A DNA stretch of 64,000 bases, taken from positions 79,288 through 143,287 of the forward strand of contig NZ_FOJS01000002.1 in NCBI RefSeq assembly GCF_900111865.1, in the 5' to 3' direction. Source of the stretch: Parageobacillus thermantarcticus. Lineage in GTDB: Bacteria; Bacillota; Bacilli; Bacillales; Anoxybacillaceae. The notes under the pieces were generated by a model, which was not told where the DNA came from, ran no database searches, and saw only the letters and a program-made list of their open reading frames with translations. A program made the translations under genes and the position numbers. Position 1 is the first letter of the stretch. Each line of letters opens with the position of its first letter. This document shows, in pieces, positions 8,683 through 16,852 of this stretch.

Positions 8683-9019
8683 AACCTATATTCAACGTAT
8701 ATATAGAAATCGTTTTTTCCTCCGTAGAAGACAATGTACTTACCCACCAGCAGCCCAAAACGATCGTAGCATGCTTAGTTGAACCTTCAAGCTTTACTTG
8801 CTTCGCGTTTCGTGCGGAAAAAACGGCCAGCAGCAAACCAGTTTATAGCCTGTTAACTCTTTTGTTTGTTGTTTTGTCAAAAAATTTAAAAAAATACGAA
8901 TAAAATCACCAAGATTTTCTTTCATTTATCTTCACGATATTTTTTGTTACAATACACAATAGATTCGTCGCATCACGGCATAAATATGGGTTTTATATAA
9001 GATGAAAAGGAGATTTTCC
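8683..9019. other. Intergenic region without a recognised gene
   Basis: 337 bases between the kinase and map genes. The last 130 bases are AT-rich and presumably hold the map promoter (TTGTTACAATACACAATA near 8944). The rest shows neither a ribosome site nor a structured RNA that I can support. Confidence 0.6.
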
Positions 9020-9769
9020 ATGATTCATGTGAAAACAGAAAGAGAAATAAAACTAATGCACGAAGCGGGAAAGTTATTAGCAGCTTGCCATCAAGAAATC
9101 GCCCGGCTCATCAAACCGGGAATTACCACGATGGAGATTGACCGTTTTGTGGAAACATTTTTGGCAAAACATGGGGCCAAGCCAGAACAAAAAGGATATC
9201 GGGGCTATCCTTACGCAACGTGCGCTTCCATCAACGATGAAATTTGCCACGGATTTCCTCGCAATGAGCCGCTAAAAAGCGGGGATATCGTCACGATCGA
9301 TTTTGTTGTGAACTTGCGTGGAGCGCTTGCCGACTCCGCATGGACATATGCGGTCGGAGATGTAAGCGAAGAAGTGAAAAAATTGCTTTATGTGACGGAA
9401 CAATCCTTATATAAAGGGATTGAACAAGCAGTGATTGGCAATCGCATCGGGGATATCGGCCATGCGATTCAAACGTACGTCGAAGCAAACGGCTTTTCTG
9501 TCGTCCGCGATTTTACCGGACACGGAATTGGACCGACGATTCACGAAGAACCGTATATTCCACACTTCGGTGAAAAAGGAAAAGGGTTGCGGCTCAAAGA
9601 AGGAATGGTTATTACGATTGAACCGATGGTAAACGTCGGCGCATGGCAAAGCAAAATGGACAATAACGGCTGGACAGCAAGAACGGTCGACGGTTCTTAT
9701 TCCGCGCAATATGAACATACGATCGCGATTACAAAAAATGGTCCGCTTATTTTGACGACGCTTTCCTAA
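9020..9769 (+). CDS. map: Methionine aminopeptidase, type I
   Basis: A 249-residue cytosolic metallopeptidase that removes the N-terminal methionine from nascent proteins. The pita-bread fold metal ligands are all visible: D in TIDFVV, D in ADSAWT, H in GHGIGPTIHEEP, E in TIEPMVN and E in QYEHTIAI. The start is the ATG at 9020 after AAAAGGAGA; an upstream in-frame ATG at 9002 lacks spacing to a ribosome site. It stands alone with its own terminator and is not in the ribosomal protein cluster, so it is probably a second MetAP comparable to B. subtilis YflG. Confidence 0.93.
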   Translation: MIHVKTEREIKLMHEAGKLLAACHQEIARLIKPGITTMEIDRFVETFLAKHGAKPEQKGYRGYPYATCASINDEICHGFPRNEPLKSGDIVTIDFVVNLRGALADSAWTYAVGDVSEEVKKLLYVTEQSLYKGIEQAVIGNRIGDIGHAIQTYVEANGFSVVRDFTGHGIGPTIHEEPYIPHFGEKGKGLRLKEGMVITIEPMVNVGAWQSKMDNNGWTARTVDGSYSAQYEHTIAITKNGPLILTTLS

Positions 9770-9772
9770 TCG

Positions 9773-9806
9773 AAAAAGACTAGCCGCCGCTTTGGCTAGT
9801 CTTTTT
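9773..9806 (+). terminator. Terminator of map
   Basis: AAAAAGACTAGCC / GGCTAGTCTTTTTA, a 13-bp perfect stem with an 8-base loop and T-tract, directly after the stop. Confidence 0.9.
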
Positions 9807-10048
9807 ATAGTTTATATATAGTTTACATAATGTTATTTATGTTTCTATGATAGTACAAAAATACCATTATTGTTCGCTTGATTTCATCGTTGTTTTCCAT
9901 CTCACTAACGGTAACAGCGGTTTATTTCACAGAAACAAAAACTTCTGCACGTTCGGCATTACAAATATGTCGTCCATTTGCTGCTATGCCGCTGCGAAAA
10001 GAGCCTGCGATTTCTCGACTGCTTTTATCTTCAATAGTCCGTCTTTTT

Positions 10049-10450
10049 TTACCCTTCGACGACTTTTACATAAAACGTCCGTCGGCGCGGGCCGTCGTAT
10101 TCGCAAAAATAAACTCCTTGCCATGTTCCCAAAAGAAGCTTGCCGTTCGTAATAATGACATGCTGCGACGCACCGACCGTGCTTGCCTTCATATGCGCCG
10201 CTGTATTCCCTTCCATATGGCGATCAAGCGGATGTTCCCACGGATATGTTTCATCAAAACGGCGCATCATATCCCGCTTCACATCAGGATCGGCGTTTTC
10301 GTTGATCGTAATTCCCGCGGTTGTATGCGGACAATAAACAATGGCGATACCTTCTTTCACTCCCGATTGACGAACCGCCTGTTCGACGAACGAAGTGATG
10401 TCGACCATCTCATCGCGCTTTGTTGTTTGAATCGTAAATGATTGCAACAT
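10049..10450 (-). CDS. YjbQ/UPF0047 family protein
   Basis: A 133-residue protein of the YjbQ (UPF0047) family, a small trimeric beta-barrel. Some members show weak thiamin-phosphate synthase activity; the cellular role is unsettled. The conserved metal-site pattern is visible: [40 protein letters not shown] and [15 protein letters not shown] are contiguous family landmarks (given here in parts). The start is set at the ATG at 10450 after GAAGGG. Length is normal for the family. It is divergent from the metallo-hydrolase gene at 10519. Confidence 0.88.
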   Translation of the reverse strand: MLQSFTIQTTKRDEMVDITSFVEQAVRQSGVKEGIAIVYCPHTTAGITINENADPDVKRDMMRRFDETYPWEHPLDRHMEGNTAAHMKASTVGASQHVIITNGKLLLGTWQGVYFCEYDGPRRRTFYVKVVEG

Positions 10451-10518
10451 ATTCCCTTCACCACCAATCAAAAATTTGCTACCTTATATTATAGCGCATA
10501 CAAAAAGGGTGAAAACAG

Positions 10519-11442
10519 ATGAAAAGATACGAAAACTTAGACGGTGTTTCGACGAAAAAAACGTTTGCCGATTTCCGCCGCTGGCAAAAGGAACGGAGAA
10601 GCAAAAAGAAAGATTTGTCGTATCAAGTTCCCCATGCCGACCCGCCGCAATATCCGCTTCTTCACGCAAACCGTGAGCGCACATTGCTTTCTTGGATCGG
10701 GCATTCCACGTTTGTCATCCAACTAAACGGCATCACGATCATCACCGATCCGGTATGGGCGACGCGCATGGGAACGGCAAAACGGCTTACGAAACCTGGC
10801 ATTGCGCCGAAGGAAATGCCTGAAGTCGATGTCGTTCTTATTTCTCATGGACACTATGATCATTTGCATTTTCCGAGCATCCGCCAATTGAAAGGAACGC
10901 CGCACATGTTCGTTCCCATCGGGCTTGGCCGTTTATTCCGGCGAAAAGGATATAAACAAGTGACGGAATTCGAATGGTGGGAAGAACAATCATTTAACGG
11001 TGTCACCTTTACGTTTGTTCCTGCGCAGCATTGGACAAGACGAACACTGTGGGATATGAATACGTCCCACTGGGGAGGCTGGGTTATAGAGGCGAAGGAA
11101 AAACCGACGATCTACTTTGCCGGCGATAGCGGCTATTTCCGCGGATTCCGCGAGATTGGCAAACGCTTTTCGATTGATTACGCGCTTTTGCCGATCGGTG
11201 CGTATGAGCCAGAATGGTTTATGGGGCCACAGCACGTCACTCCGGAAGAAGCGGTACAAGCCTTTTTTGATTGTCAGGCAGACTACTTCGTTCCCATGCA
11301 TTATGGCGCATTTCGCCTCGCTGATGACACTCCAAAAGAAGCGCTCGATCGCTTGCTTGCCGAATGGAAGCGGCGCGGTTTGGACGAAAGCAAGTTAAAA
11401 TGCCTAAAGCTTGGCGAAGTGCTTGATTGTGATATACGTTAA
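10519..11442 (+). CDS. Metallo-beta-lactamase fold hydrolase (NAPE-PLD/UlaG-like)
   Basis: A 307-residue soluble protein of the metallo-beta-lactamase fold. Two-zinc site residues are SHGHYDHLHF near residue 114, H in AQHWTRR, D in FAGDSGYF and H in PMHYGAF. The WIGHSTFVIQLNG entry and the HWGGW motif place it with bacterial N-acyl-phosphatidylethanolamine phospholipase D-like and UlaG-like hydrolases. The natural substrate in Bacillaceae is not known. The start ATG follows AAAAGGGTG. It ends at a bidirectional terminator shared with the ycgQ remnant. Confidence 0.85.
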   Translation: MKRYENLDGVSTKKTFADFRRWQKERRSKKKDLSYQVPHADPPQYPLLHANRERTLLSWIGHSTFVIQLNGITIITDPVWATRMGTAKRLTKPGIAPKEMPEVDVVLISHGHYDHLHFPSIRQLKGTPHMFVPIGLGRLFRRKGYKQVTEFEWWEEQSFNGVTFTFVPAQHWTRRTLWDMNTSHWGGWVIEAKEKPTIYFAGDSGYFRGFREIGKRFSIDYALLPIGAYEPEWFMGPQHVTPEEAVQAFFDCQADYFVPMHYGAFRLADDTPKEALDRLLAEWKRRGLDESKLKCLKLGEVLDCDIR

Positions 11443-11473
11443 AAAAGGAGCCTTACCATTGGCCCCTTTTTTC
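11441..11473. terminator. Terminator between the hydrolase gene and the ycgQ remnant
   Basis: AAAAAAGGAGCC / GGCCCCTTTTTT with an 8-base loop and A/T tracts on both sides, so it can act in both directions. Confidence 0.8.
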
Positions 11474-12228
11474 CTATTGGTCATACTTTCGAAATACGTA
11501 CGGTTCTTTCGGTTCACCGATTTTATGCCACGATTTGACCTTCACATAAGGAATTGTCGCATTATACGGCTGATAATAAATGGTGGAGAGCTTTCCTTTC
11601 ACATGAATCCACTCATCATTCGCTAAATGAGGATTGTCGGGAAACTCCGTTAAAAGCCCGTACACCCCCGAATCGGCCACACAGTGGATAATGCCAAAGC
11701 GAAGAACAAATAGCTGTGTTTTTTTCGTCGTCTCATCATGATAGACAAACCCGTCAAATTCGATGTCTCGATCATCAAACTGACCCGGGAATTGATAGAT
11801 CGTTTCCATCGCACTTAAATAATTCTCCGCATTCAATACGAGGTGTGATGTTTTTGAAAATTTTTTCAGTTCCTTTCTCATCAAGTCGTCGTAGTCATCG
11901 GCTCCGTAATAAATGCTTGTATCTGGACGTAAAAATTGCCGTTGGACAAACGGGTCGTCGCTGTTTGTTGCGAACCCGCGTATATGAAAGCCTTTCGCTT
12001 TCACCATATTTGAATCAAGCGTCACTACTGGAAAAAGCAACGCGGATACAATTGGAAAAATAAATATCATATAATTGGCGACCCGTTTCCATCGCGCTTG
12101 CACCTTATGATGGCGGCAACATGAATCATCACGACAATGTTCATGCTTCTTGGCGAAATAAGCTGAACAATGGTCAAAAATACGAAAATGGCGACAACGA
12201 CAAGGAAGAATAACGGATATTTATCCAT
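11474..12228 (-). pseudogene. YcgQ-type (TIGR03943/DUF1980) protein gene, frameshifted and lacking its 5' end
   Basis: The main frame (about 209 residues) carries the C-terminal domain of the YcgQ family, with FPIVSALLFPVVTLDS, LRPDTSIYY and VLRFGIIHCVADSGVYG. YcgQ works with the permease-like YcgR. The N-terminal membrane segment (MDKYPLFFLVVVAIFVFL) is in another frame; the shift is at about 12162-12163, where one G after a CAG codon seems lost, and restoring it would join IVQ to AYFAKKHEHCRDDSC, the expected His/Cys-rich linker. The first membrane helix of the family is absent because the fructose operon terminator begins there, and no ycgR partner is present. I read this as a decayed gene. 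Confidence 0.75.
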
Positions 12229-12256
12229 GAAAATTTCATGAGCATCTTCATTTTTA

Positions 12257-12293
12257 TAAAAAAAGCTGAGCGCCAAATCACGCTCAGCTTTTT
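12257..12293 (-). terminator. Terminator of the fru operon
   Basis: AAAAAGCTGAGCG / CGCTCAGCTTTTT, a 13-bp perfect stem with an 8-base loop, 3 bases after the fruA stop on the minus strand. Confidence 0.9.
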
Positions 12294-12296
12294 CTA

Positions 12297-14168
12297 TTAT
12301 TCTTCTACTTCTTTTTTCCATAAACCAACCATCAAGGCAGTAATAATAGCACCGATTAAAATCGCTAATACGTATAATAAAGGATTTCCTTTGACAATCG
12401 GAATAACGAAAATCCCGCCGTGCGGAGCTGGAAGTCCAATTTTAAACAACATCGTCAGCGCCCCGCTCACCGCAGAACCGACAATGATCGATGGAATGAC
12501 GCGCACCGGATCGGCTGCCGCGAACGGAATCGCCCCTTCTGTAATAAACGTCGCCCCCATGATATAACATGTCTTTCCAGCTTCACGCTCCGCTTTGGTA
12601 AATTTCTTTTTAAAAAAGGTCGTCGCAAGCGCCAACCCTAGCGGCGGCACCATTCCTCCAGCCATGATCGCCGCATGCGGAGCATAGTTACCAGCGTCAA
12701 TCATAGCAATCCCAAACGTAAACGCCGCTTTGTTAATCGGTCCGCCCATATCGACCGCCATCATGCCGCCAAGAATCGCGCCAAGCAAAACTAAGTTTGC
12801 CGTCCCCATATTTTCAAGCCAATGCTTTAGCGCTTCGTTTAACGCCTTCACTGGATCAATAACGACATACATCATGATCATCCCTGTAATGAAAATGCCA
12901 AACAGTGGATAAAGCAACACCGGTTTGATTCCCTCAAGCGACTGCGGCAGACGGCTGAATAGCTTCTTCAAGCCAACGACTAAATACCCAGCAAGAAATC
13001 CGGCGATTAATCCTCCTAAAAAGCCGGCACCGCCGTTTGCCGCCATGAAACCGCCTACCATTCCCGGCGCAAAACCTGGACGATCAGCGATGCTCATCGC
13101 AATGAAACCGGCAAGCACTGGAATCATCAATGCAAAGGCGTTTCCGCCACCGATGTCCATGAGCGCTTTCGCGATTGGATGATAAGACGGGTCTTTCGGA
13201 TCAAACGCCTTAATGCCGAAAATAAACGATATCGCAATTAAAATGCCGCCGCCGACAACAAACGGAAGCATGTTGGAAACCCCGTTCATTAAATGTTTAT
13301 AAAATCCTGTGCGCGCTTTTCCTGCCATTGTTGCTTCTTTCGTGCCGCTTCCTTGATAAATTGGCGCATCTTGCTTGAGAGCTTGCTCAATTAACTCTTT
13401 CGGGTTACGAATCGCTTGCGCAACCGGCACTTGAATAACATGTTTTCCTTTAAACCGTTCCATTTCCACTTGCTTATCTGCTGCAACGATGACGGCAACC
13501 GCATCTTCGATATCTTGTTTCGTCAACTTATTTTTTACACCGCTAGAACCGTTTGTTTCCACTTTCATTTCTACATCCATTTCCGCCGCTTTCGCCTTTA
13601 AGGCGTCCGCCGCCATATACGTATGGGCGATTCCTGTCGGGCAGGCGGTAACGGCGATAACTTTTGGACGTTTCGCCGACGAAACAAGCGTATTTTCTCC
13701 CACTCTTTCTCCTTCCTTTTCTGCAATCAAGCGAATAATTTCTTCTTCGCTTGAAGCGCTTTCAATTTGTGCGCGGAAAGACGGATCCATTAACATCGAC
13801 GATAAGCGGGCAAGCGCTTCCAAATGCGTATTGTCCGCTCCTTCCGGTGCCGCGATCATAAAAAACAAACGGCTTGGTTTTCCATCAAGCGCATCATAAT
13901 CAATGCCACTTTTCGAACGGCCAAACGCTACTGCCGCTTTCTTTACCGCGGACGTTTTCGCATGCGGAATGGCAATTCCATCGCCGACACCTGTCGTGCT
14001 TTGCGCTTCTCGTGCCAAAATCGCTTCTTTAAACGCTTGCACATCGCTTAATATCCCTGCTTCTTGCAACTTCGCGACAAGCTCGTCAATCACTTCTTCT
14101 TTTGTTTTCGCTCGAAGATGAAGAATAATCGTCTCTTTTGTAAGCAAATCAGTAATTTTCATCGACAT
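12297..14168 (-). CDS. fruA: PTS fructose transporter, fused EIIABC
   Basis: A 623-residue fructose permease of the phosphotransferase system. The order is EIIA (about 1-145, His in AIPHAKTSAV), EIIB (about 165-265, Cys in VTACPTGIAHTYMAA), EIIC (about 290-620, many membrane helices, GGPINKAAF and EGAIPFAAADP). It takes up fructose and makes fructose-1-phosphate, the substrate of FruK. It is the last gene of fruR-fruK-fruA. AAGGAGG is followed by two candidate ATGs; the second, at 14162 (MKITDLL), fits the usual family start and the better spacing. Confidence 0.96.
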   Translation of the reverse strand: MSMKITDLLTKETIILHLRAKTKEEVIDELVAKLQEAGILSDVQAFKEAILAREAQSTTGVGDGIAIPHAKTSAVKKAAVAFGRSKSGIDYDALDGKPSRLFFMIAAPEGADNTHLEALARLSSMLMDPSFRAQIESASSEEEIIRLIAEKEGERVGENTLVSSAKRPKVIAVTACPTGIAHTYMAADALKAKAAEMDVEMKVETNGSSGVKNKLTKQDIEDAVAVIVAADKQVEMERFKGKHVIQVPVAQAIRNPKELIEQALKQDAPIYQGSGTKEATMAGKARTGFYKHLMNGVSNMLPFVVGGGILIAISFIFGIKAFDPKDPSYHPIAKALMDIGGGNAFALMIPVLAGFIAMSIADRPGFAPGMVGGFMAANGGAGFLGGLIAGFLAGYLVVGLKKLFSRLPQSLEGIKPVLLYPLFGIFITGMIMMYVVIDPVKALNEALKHWLENMGTANLVLLGAILGGMMAVDMGGPINKAAFTFGIAMIDAGNYAPHAAIMAGGMVPPLGLALATTFFKKKFTKAEREAGKTCYIMGATFITEGAIPFAAADPVRVIPSIIVGSAVSGALTMLFKIGLPAPHGGIFVIPIVKGNPLLYVLAILIGAIITALMVGLWKKEVEE

Positions 14169-14190
14169 GATCCTCCTTTTTCACACGCCA

Positions 14191-15102
14191 TTAAAAACAT
14201 ATAACATTTACTTCACGTATCAGCTGTTCGACATAGTCTTTCGTGCATAAATCTTCGGAAAACGCCGTTGCGCTTCCGGATGCGACGCTATAAGCGAATG
14301 CTTCTTCCAAGCTTTTGCCGCTTGTATATGCGGCGAGAAATCCCGCCACCATCGAATCGCCAGCTCCAACGGAATTTTTCACCGTTCCTTTCGGCGCCTC
14401 GGCAAACAGCGTTATTTCTTTGTTAAAATAGAAAGCGCCGTTCCCTGCCATCGATACGATGACATTTTCCACTCCCAATTCCGCTAACCGGCGGCCATAA
14501 ACCATGATCTCGTCTTGCGAATGAAAGCTTGTCTCAAATAGTTCCGCTAATTCTTTATGGTTTGGTTTTGCCAAAAATGGCTTCCGCGCAAGCAACTGTT
14601 TTAACACTGGGCCGCTCGTATCGACGACGACCTTTGCTTTTGCTTTTTTTGCTTCATCGATGATTTTTTCGTAAACGTCCGGTGACAAAGAAGACGGCAC
14701 GCTTCCCGCAAGGACGACCACGTCGTTTTCGGTTAAAGCTTGCAATTTTTTGATTAACGCTTCTTCATGTTCCGGCTCCATCATTGGTCCTTGACCGTTA
14801 ATTTCCGTCTCTGTTCCCGATTTTAGCTTCACATTAATGCGCGTATTCCCCGGCACCTCGACAAAATCGCAAGCAATGTTTTCGTTTTGCAACTGTTCGA
14901 TAATGAACGAGCCGGTAAATCCGCCGATAAATCCTAGCGCCGTGCTTTCCACGCCAAGGCGCTTCAGCACACGGGAGACGTTGATTCCTTTTCCACCGGG
15001 AAATGTCAACGTTTTCACCGCACGGTTTAATTCACCAAGGCGAAGTTCGTCAACATGAACGATATAATCAACGGATGGGTTTAACGTACATGTATAAATC
15101 AT
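14191..15102 (-). CDS. fruK: 1-phosphofructokinase
   Basis: A 303-residue PfkB-family kinase that turns fructose-1-phosphate into fructose-1,6-bisphosphate. PfkB signatures are GGKGINVSRVLKRLG near residue 37 and VGAGDSMVAGFLA near residue 246 with the catalytic Asp. The start ATG at 15102 overlaps the fruR stop by four bases (ATGA), so translation is coupled; a longer frame to 15150 lies inside fruR and is not needed. fruA follows 22 bases downstream. Confidence 0.96.
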   Translation of the reverse strand: MIYTCTLNPSVDYIVHVDELRLGELNRAVKTLTFPGGKGINVSRVLKRLGVESTALGFIGGFTGSFIIEQLQNENIACDFVEVPGNTRINVKLKSGTETEINGQGPMMEPEHEEALIKKLQALTENDVVVLAGSVPSSLSPDVYEKIIDEAKKAKAKVVVDTSGPVLKQLLARKPFLAKPNHKELAELFETSFHSQDEIMVYGRRLAELGVENVIVSMAGNGAFYFNKEITLFAEAPKGTVKNSVGAGDSMVAGFLAAYTSGKSLEEAFAYSVASGSATAFSEDLCTKDYVEQLIREVNVICF

Positions 15103-15851
15103 TTTGTCACAACCTCTACTGTTGTTTTTGCTTTGTATGGTTCTAGCCATTCTTCCGCTAAGTCATCTGTAATCAACACCGCTTCATGAAGTTCAGCAAT
15201 TTTTGAGAATGCGCTTTCATTAAGTTTGGAATGGTCGGCAAGCACATACGCCTTTTGGGATAGCTGTATCGCCGTATGTTTTACCATCGCTTCTTCCGGA
15301 TCAGGTGTTGTATATCCATATTCGTAGTGAACGCCGTTTGCGCCGATAAAACATTTATCAAAGCTGTAGCTTTGCAATGCCTGCAGCGCGCCGCGGCCAA
15401 TAAGCGCTTTCGTTTTCTTTTTCACAAAACCGCCGAGCAAATATGTCGGAATGTCGTATTCTAAAAGCATATCTAGATGCATAATACCGTTTGTCACCAC
15501 AACGATATCTTTGTCATATAGATGTGGAATCATTTCCAACGTCGTCGTCCCGGCATCCAAATAAATGCAATCACCGTTTTGCACAAGACTTGCCGCATAC
15601 TCGGCAATCTGTTTCTTTTCTTGCCTATGTTTTGTTGATTTTTCCAAGACGCTTAATTCTTCCCGCTTCTTTTGCAGCACTGTTGCGCCACCGTGAATAC
15701 GACGCAATTTTTTTTCTTTTTCTAGCTGCGTTAAATCGCGGCGGATCGTTGACTCCGACGAATTGGTCGCCTCGACTAATTCTTGCAGCTTTACTACTCC
15801 TTTTTCAGCGAGAAGCTCTAAAATGATGCGGTGACGTTCCTCTGTTAACAA
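15099..15851 (-). CDS. fruR: DeoR-family repressor of the fructose operon
   Basis: A 250-residue DeoR-type regulator: N-terminal winged helix-turn-helix (ESTIRRDLTQLEKE) and a sugar-phosphate sensing domain with YLDAGTTTLEM, VVTNG and GANGV. It is expected to leave DNA when fructose-1-phosphate accumulates and so control its own operon. I place the start at TTG 15851 (then LTEERHRI, the usual family N-terminus) behind GGAGGTGAGG; a GTG three codons upstream at 15860 overlaps that ribosome site. It is the first gene of fruR-fruK-fruA and is preceded by a strong promoter and repeats (15896-15979). Confidence 0.93.
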   Translation of the reverse strand: MLTEERHRIILELLAEKGVVKLQELVEATNSSESTIRRDLTQLEKEKKLRRIHGGATVLQKKREELSVLEKSTKHRQEKKQIAEYAASLVQNGDCIYLDAGTTTLEMIPHLYDKDIVVVTNGIMHLDMLLEYDIPTYLLGGFVKKKTKALIGRGALQALQSYSFDKCFIGANGVHYEYGYTTPDPEEAMVKHTAIQLSQKAYVLADHSKLNESAFSKIAELHEAVLITDDLAEEWLEPYKAKTTVEVVTK

Positions 15852-15895
15852 ACTCCTCACCTCCCTATAAAGGGATGTTTCCTGTTTTCACTACT

Positions 15896-15979
15896 ATCAT
15901 AAACGAAAACAAACGAAAAATCAACCAAAATCATTTAAAAATAATCAATTTCAATCAAAAAATCATTCAAAAACAATCA
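15896..15979 (-). promoter_or_regulatory. fruRKA promoter and FruR operator repeats
   Basis: On the minus strand TTGATT, 17 bases, TATGAT (15924-15896) form a good SigA promoter. From the -35 box upward, AATCA (TGATT on the minus strand) recurs six times, beginning at 15919, 15929, 15943, 15953, 15961 and 15975 (steps of 10, 14, 10, 8 and 14). Repeated short boxes of this kind are typical DeoR-family operators. Confidence 0.7.
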
Positions 15980-16517
15980 AAACATTGATATAACTGCAAT
16001 AAAAAAACACTTGCCAGCTTGGCAAGCGCTGCATGACGTTTCGTTCCTGCCAGCCGCGCGTCCCGATTGCCAACGCTGTCGCCGTTCCGTCGATGATCAT
16101 GACCGTATCGCCAGAAAGAACGTGAAAATACACATCATCAAATGTTGTAATTTCTTTGACTTCACTGGCATGCAATACACAGTCTTTAAGAAAGGAAGCG
16201 GCTTCCTCCCTAGGCATGTCTTCCCATTGTTCACGCCAATCTGTTAGAAGCGGCTGTAAAATAAAGTGTTGGATCGTTTCTTTATCGACAAGCCCATCCG
16301 TATAAATCACGCTCAGCTGGCGTCCTCCATCTTTTTTGCTGCGGATGGTCCGCATGACGATATCAGAACTTTCCCCAATTACCCGCTGGATGATACGAAC
16401 ATTTTCGTTTATGTCAATCGACAGCGGCTGTTTCTCAGAAGGAGGCGGCAGCGGCTGTTCATATACTGCTTTTTGCCGTTTAAGCCACCTTTTCATAATC
16501 GATCTCGCCATTCTCAT
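15963..16517 (-). pseudogene. Spore germination receptor A subunit (GerA family), 3'-truncated
   Basis: The reading frame gives the N-terminal part of a GerA/SpoVAF-family receptor subunit: ENVRIIQRVIGESSDIVMR, LSVIYTDGLVDK, FLKDCVLHASEV, LSGDTVMIIDGTATAL and TRGWQERNV. Full proteins have about 480-530 residues and membrane helices in the second half. Here homology stops at about residue 160, right after RGWQERNV; the remaining 23 codons come from a hairpin and AT-rich DNA. No B or C subunit follows. A deletion that fused the gene to the upstream side of fruR is the simplest reading. ATG 16517 follows GGGGG. Confidence 0.8.
16001..16028 (-). terminator. Hairpin terminator inside the tail of the truncated ger gene
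   Basis: CTTGCCA / TGGCAAG with a 3-base loop followed on the minus strand by GTGTTTTTTTA. It lies within the last codons of the truncated frame, so it probably ended the original ger operon and was brought in by the deletion. Confidence 0.65.
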
Positions 16518-16631
16518 CACTCGAACCCCCGATTTTCACGAACATACGATTACATTTTTACCATCCCCTAAACTTTGCCAAATTATGTCCATTTTACAAA
16601 TTCACAAAATTACAGACTATTGAACTAGGAC

Positions 16632-16672
16632 AAAAAAACGGGATTCCCTGTAACGATAGGGAACCCCGTTTT
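16632..16672 (-). terminator. Terminator of the feo operon
   Basis: Stem AAACGGGGTTCCC / GGGAATCCCGTTT (minus strand, one imperfect region) followed by TTTTG, 15 bases after the last feo gene. Confidence 0.8.
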
Positions 16673-16686
16673 CCACAAACGCATCT

Positions 16687-16836
16687 TCACGATTTTTTGG
16701 CCGAACACGATCCATGACAGTCGTCAGATAGAGAGCAGCTAGCACACATTCCTTTGGAGCTTTTTTTCATATGGCGAACGAGCGTCCAGCCGGCATAGGC
16801 GAAAATGGCTCCGCCAATTAAAATATTTGCAACCAC
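16687..16836 (-). CDS. FeoB-associated Cys-rich membrane protein
   Basis: A 49-residue protein with one membrane helix (VVANILIGGAIFAYAGW) and a Cys-rich tail, CASCSLSDDCHGSC. Such proteins follow feoB in many Firmicutes and are thought to help ferrous iron transport, perhaps as metal-binding partners. I place the start at GTG 16836, with GGGAGGG nine bases upstream; the longer frame to 16908 overlaps feoB. It is the last gene of the feoA-feoB operon, 16 bases after feoB. Confidence 0.82.
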   Translation of the reverse strand: MVANILIGGAIFAYAGWTLVRHMKKSSKGMCASCSLSDDCHGSCSAKKS

Positions 16837-16852
16837 GATTTTCTTCCCTCCC

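Noticed and set aside
8683..9001. Possible coding remnant on the minus strand downstream of the kinase
   Set aside because: A 40-codon open stretch was read, but no start, ribosome site or family pattern supports it.
9847..10048. Open frames on both strands between map and yjbQ, including a 40-codon minus-strand stretch
   Set aside because: The stretch (with AGSFRSGIAANGRHIC) has no start codon or ribosome site and I could not tie it to a family; it overlaps the end of yjbQ. It may be a remnant but the support is too weak.
13489..13899. Long plus-strand frame inside fruA
   Set aside because: Antisense shadow of the EIIB/EIIA part of fruA; codon pattern follows the real gene on the other strand.
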